From Petrolisthes cinctipes (Eukaryota; Arthropoda; Malacostraca; Decapoda; Porcellanidae): a stretch of 64,000 nucleotides of DNA. The stretch covers positions 2,046,001 through 2,110,000 of the forward strand of contig JAWQEG010000710.1 of assembly GCA_033782935.1 (NCBI GenBank), written 5' to 3'. Position 1 is the stretch's first letter. Each line of letters begins with the position of its first letter. Positions 62,701 through 64,000 of the stretch are shown here, piece by piece. The notes under the pieces were generated by a model, which was not told the origin of the DNA, searched no databases, and was given only the letters and a program-made list of their open reading frames with translations. The position numbers were made by a program, and so were the translations under genes.

Positions 62701-64000
62701 TGTCATTACAGTTCTTGGACTGTAAATATAAACCGTCATTTATGGGGTTGTGGGTGTGTGGGTGTCATTACAGTTCTTGGACTGTAAATATCAACAGTCA
62801 TACATAGGGTGGTGGGTGTGTAAGTGTCATTACAGAGCTAGGACTGTAAATATCAACAGTCATTTATGGGGTTGTGTGTGTGTAGATGTCATTACAGTGC
62901 TTACACTGTAAATATCAACAGTCATTTTTTGGGTGGGGGGTTTGTAGGTGTCATTACAGTGCTTGGATTGTAAATATCAAAATTCATTCTTGGGGTGGTG
63001 GATGTGTGGGTATCATTACAGTGCTTAGACTGTAAATATCAACAGTCATTTATGGGGTAGTGGGTGTGTGGCGGTCATTATAGTGCTTGGACTGTAAATA
63101 TCAACAGTCAATCATGGTGTGGTGGGTATGTGGGTGTCATTACAGTGCTTGGACTGTAAATATCAACAGTCCTTCATGGGTTGGTGGGTGTGTGGGTGTC
63201 ATTACAGTGTTTTAACTATAAATATCAACATTCATTTATTTGGTGGTGGGTTTTCATTAGAGTGCTTGGACTGTAAATATCAACAGTCATTTATGGGGTG
63301 GTGCATGTGTAGGTGTCATGACAGTGCATTGACTGTAAATATCAACAATCATTTATGGGGTGGTGAGTGTGTGGGTGTCATTACAGTTCCTGGAATGTAA
63401 ATATAAACCATCATTCATCAGGTGGTGGGTGGTTGGATGTCATTACATTGCTCGGACTGAAATTATCAACAGTCATTCTTGGGGTGGTGGGTGTGTGGGT
63501 GTCATTACAGTGCTTGGTCTATAAATATTAAGCACCATTTATGGAGTGGTGGGTGTGTGGGTGTCATTACAGTGCTTGGACTGTAAATATCAACAGGCAT
63601 TCATAGGGTGGAGGGTGTTTGAGTGTCATTACAGAGCTTGCACTGTAAATATCAACAGTCATTTATGGGGTGGTGGGTGTGTGGCTGTCATTTCAGTGCT
63701 TGAACTGTAAATATCAACAGTCAATCATGGGGTTGTGGGTGTGTGGGTGTCATTACAGTGCTTTGACTGTAAAAATCAACAGTCATTCATGGGGTGGTGG
63801 GTGTGTGGGTGTCATTACAGTGTTTTGATTGTGAATATCAACAGTCATTAATAAGGTGGTGGGTGTCATTACAGTGCTTAGACTGTAAATATTAACAGTC
63901 ATTCATGGGGTGGTTGGTGTGGGGGTGTCATTACAGTGCTTTGACTGTAAATATCAACAGTCATTCATGGGGTGGTGGGGGTGATGGTGTCATTACAGTG
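53701..64000 (+). repeat. Homogeneous 2.1-2.3-kb higher-order repeat, five copies
   Basis: The same landmark (GTGGTGGGTATGTGGGTGTC followed by AGTCCTTCATGGGTTGG) recurs at 54347, 56678, 58887, 60973 and 63119, at spacings of 2331, 2209, 2086 and 2146 bp. Spacing differences are close to one or two monomers. The copies differ by only scattered substitutions, making this the most homogeneous domain. Copies carry TTGGCCTATAAATATTTAGC preceded by a 3-nt insertion (CAGTCCTGCTTGG or CAGTGCTGCTTGG). The last copy, near 63.5 kb, lacks the insertion. A private 6-bp loss near 54085 removes part of one dyad. Confidence 0.8.

Larger units (their letters stand above)
22766..64000 (+). repeat. 62-bp satellite array, right arm
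   Basis: The same satellite family resumes in the same orientation and the same monomer phase immediately after the LINE tail, and continues past the right edge. Monomer lengths and variant classes match the left arm. This arm is divided into several higher-order repeat domains, listed separately. No gene, RNA gene or second mobile element is visible in these 41 kb. Confidence 0.97.

Noticed and set aside
22766..64000. Dozens of 60-106-codon open stretches on the + strand encoding Cys/Trp-rich periodic peptides (CLDCKYQQSF, GWWVCGCHYSAW)
   Set aside because: They are satellite translated in rotating frames. A 62-bp period is not a multiple of 3, and each monomer has a conserved TAA (CTGTAAATA), so any one frame stays open for about 186 nt. 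Longer ones occur where TGTAAA is TGAAAA or where a short monomer shifts frame. Many start at GTG or TTG, not ATG. There is no codon-level constraint or gene context.
1..64000. CRISPR array, because of regular short repeats
   Set aside because: There are no unique spacers: repeat and 'spacer' are both parts of one 62-bp monomer. There are no cas genes and the context is eukaryotic.
1..64000. Telomeric repeat, because of the G/T-rich strand
   Set aside because: The period is 62 bp with an AT-rich dyad, not a 5-8-bp telomere unit. No TTAGG or TTAGGG runs are seen.

Overview
The window is almost entirely a tandem satellite array from a eukaryotic, probably animal, genome, interrupted by one near-complete non-LTR retrotransposon (LINE). 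It shows no bacterial-style genes, operons, RNA genes or CRISPR arrays. A LINE with an APE-type endonuclease, a CR1/L2-like reverse transcriptase and a virus-like 2A motif at its N-terminus suggests a metazoan. Such 2A-bearing LINEs are known mainly from aquatic invertebrates such as echinoderms, molluscs, cnidarians and cephalochordates. The species cannot be named from the sequence alone.

Layout. Positions 1-18934 and 22766-64000 are one satellite family with a 62-bp monomer. Dividing the length by the period gives very roughly 980 monomers. Each monomer has an AT-richer half with a perfect 6-bp-arm dyad (GACTGT, 8 nt, ACAGTC) and a G/T-rich half able to form two-tetrad quadruplexes on the + strand. 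Shorter classes exist, mainly 54 bp (8 nt lost from the TG tract) and 60 or 58 bp. The array is organised in higher-order repeats (HORs): a ~1.4-kb duplication (1-2360), a ~2.5-kb duplication (2361-7385), a 2.0-2.9-kb mosaic (7386-16770), a ~6.2-kb unit (22766-37300, related to the LINE's left flank), mixed 2-8-kb relationships (37301-48000), 2.6-3.3-kb units (48001-53700), and a nearly homogeneous 2.1-2.3-kb unit in five copies (53701-64000).

The LINE (18935-22765, + strand, 3831 bp) has a GC-rich 5' hairpin, a 677-bp leader, one long reading frame (hydrophobic leader + 2A, endonuclease, reverse transcriptase) broken by a single in-frame TGA, a ~200-bp 3' UTR and an (AAT)n tail. Its two satellite flanks rejoin to give exactly one 62-bp monomer, so there is no visible target-site duplication or target loss. 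Two related loci without the LINE lie at 29036/29037 and 34485/34486, indicating that the insertion is younger than the HOR amplification or that it occurred in only one HOR copy.

The short open stretches throughout the satellite are arithmetic by-products of a 62-bp period carrying one conserved TAA per monomer. They are not genes. All HOR offsets were found by reading and matching landmark variants, so block edges are approximate.
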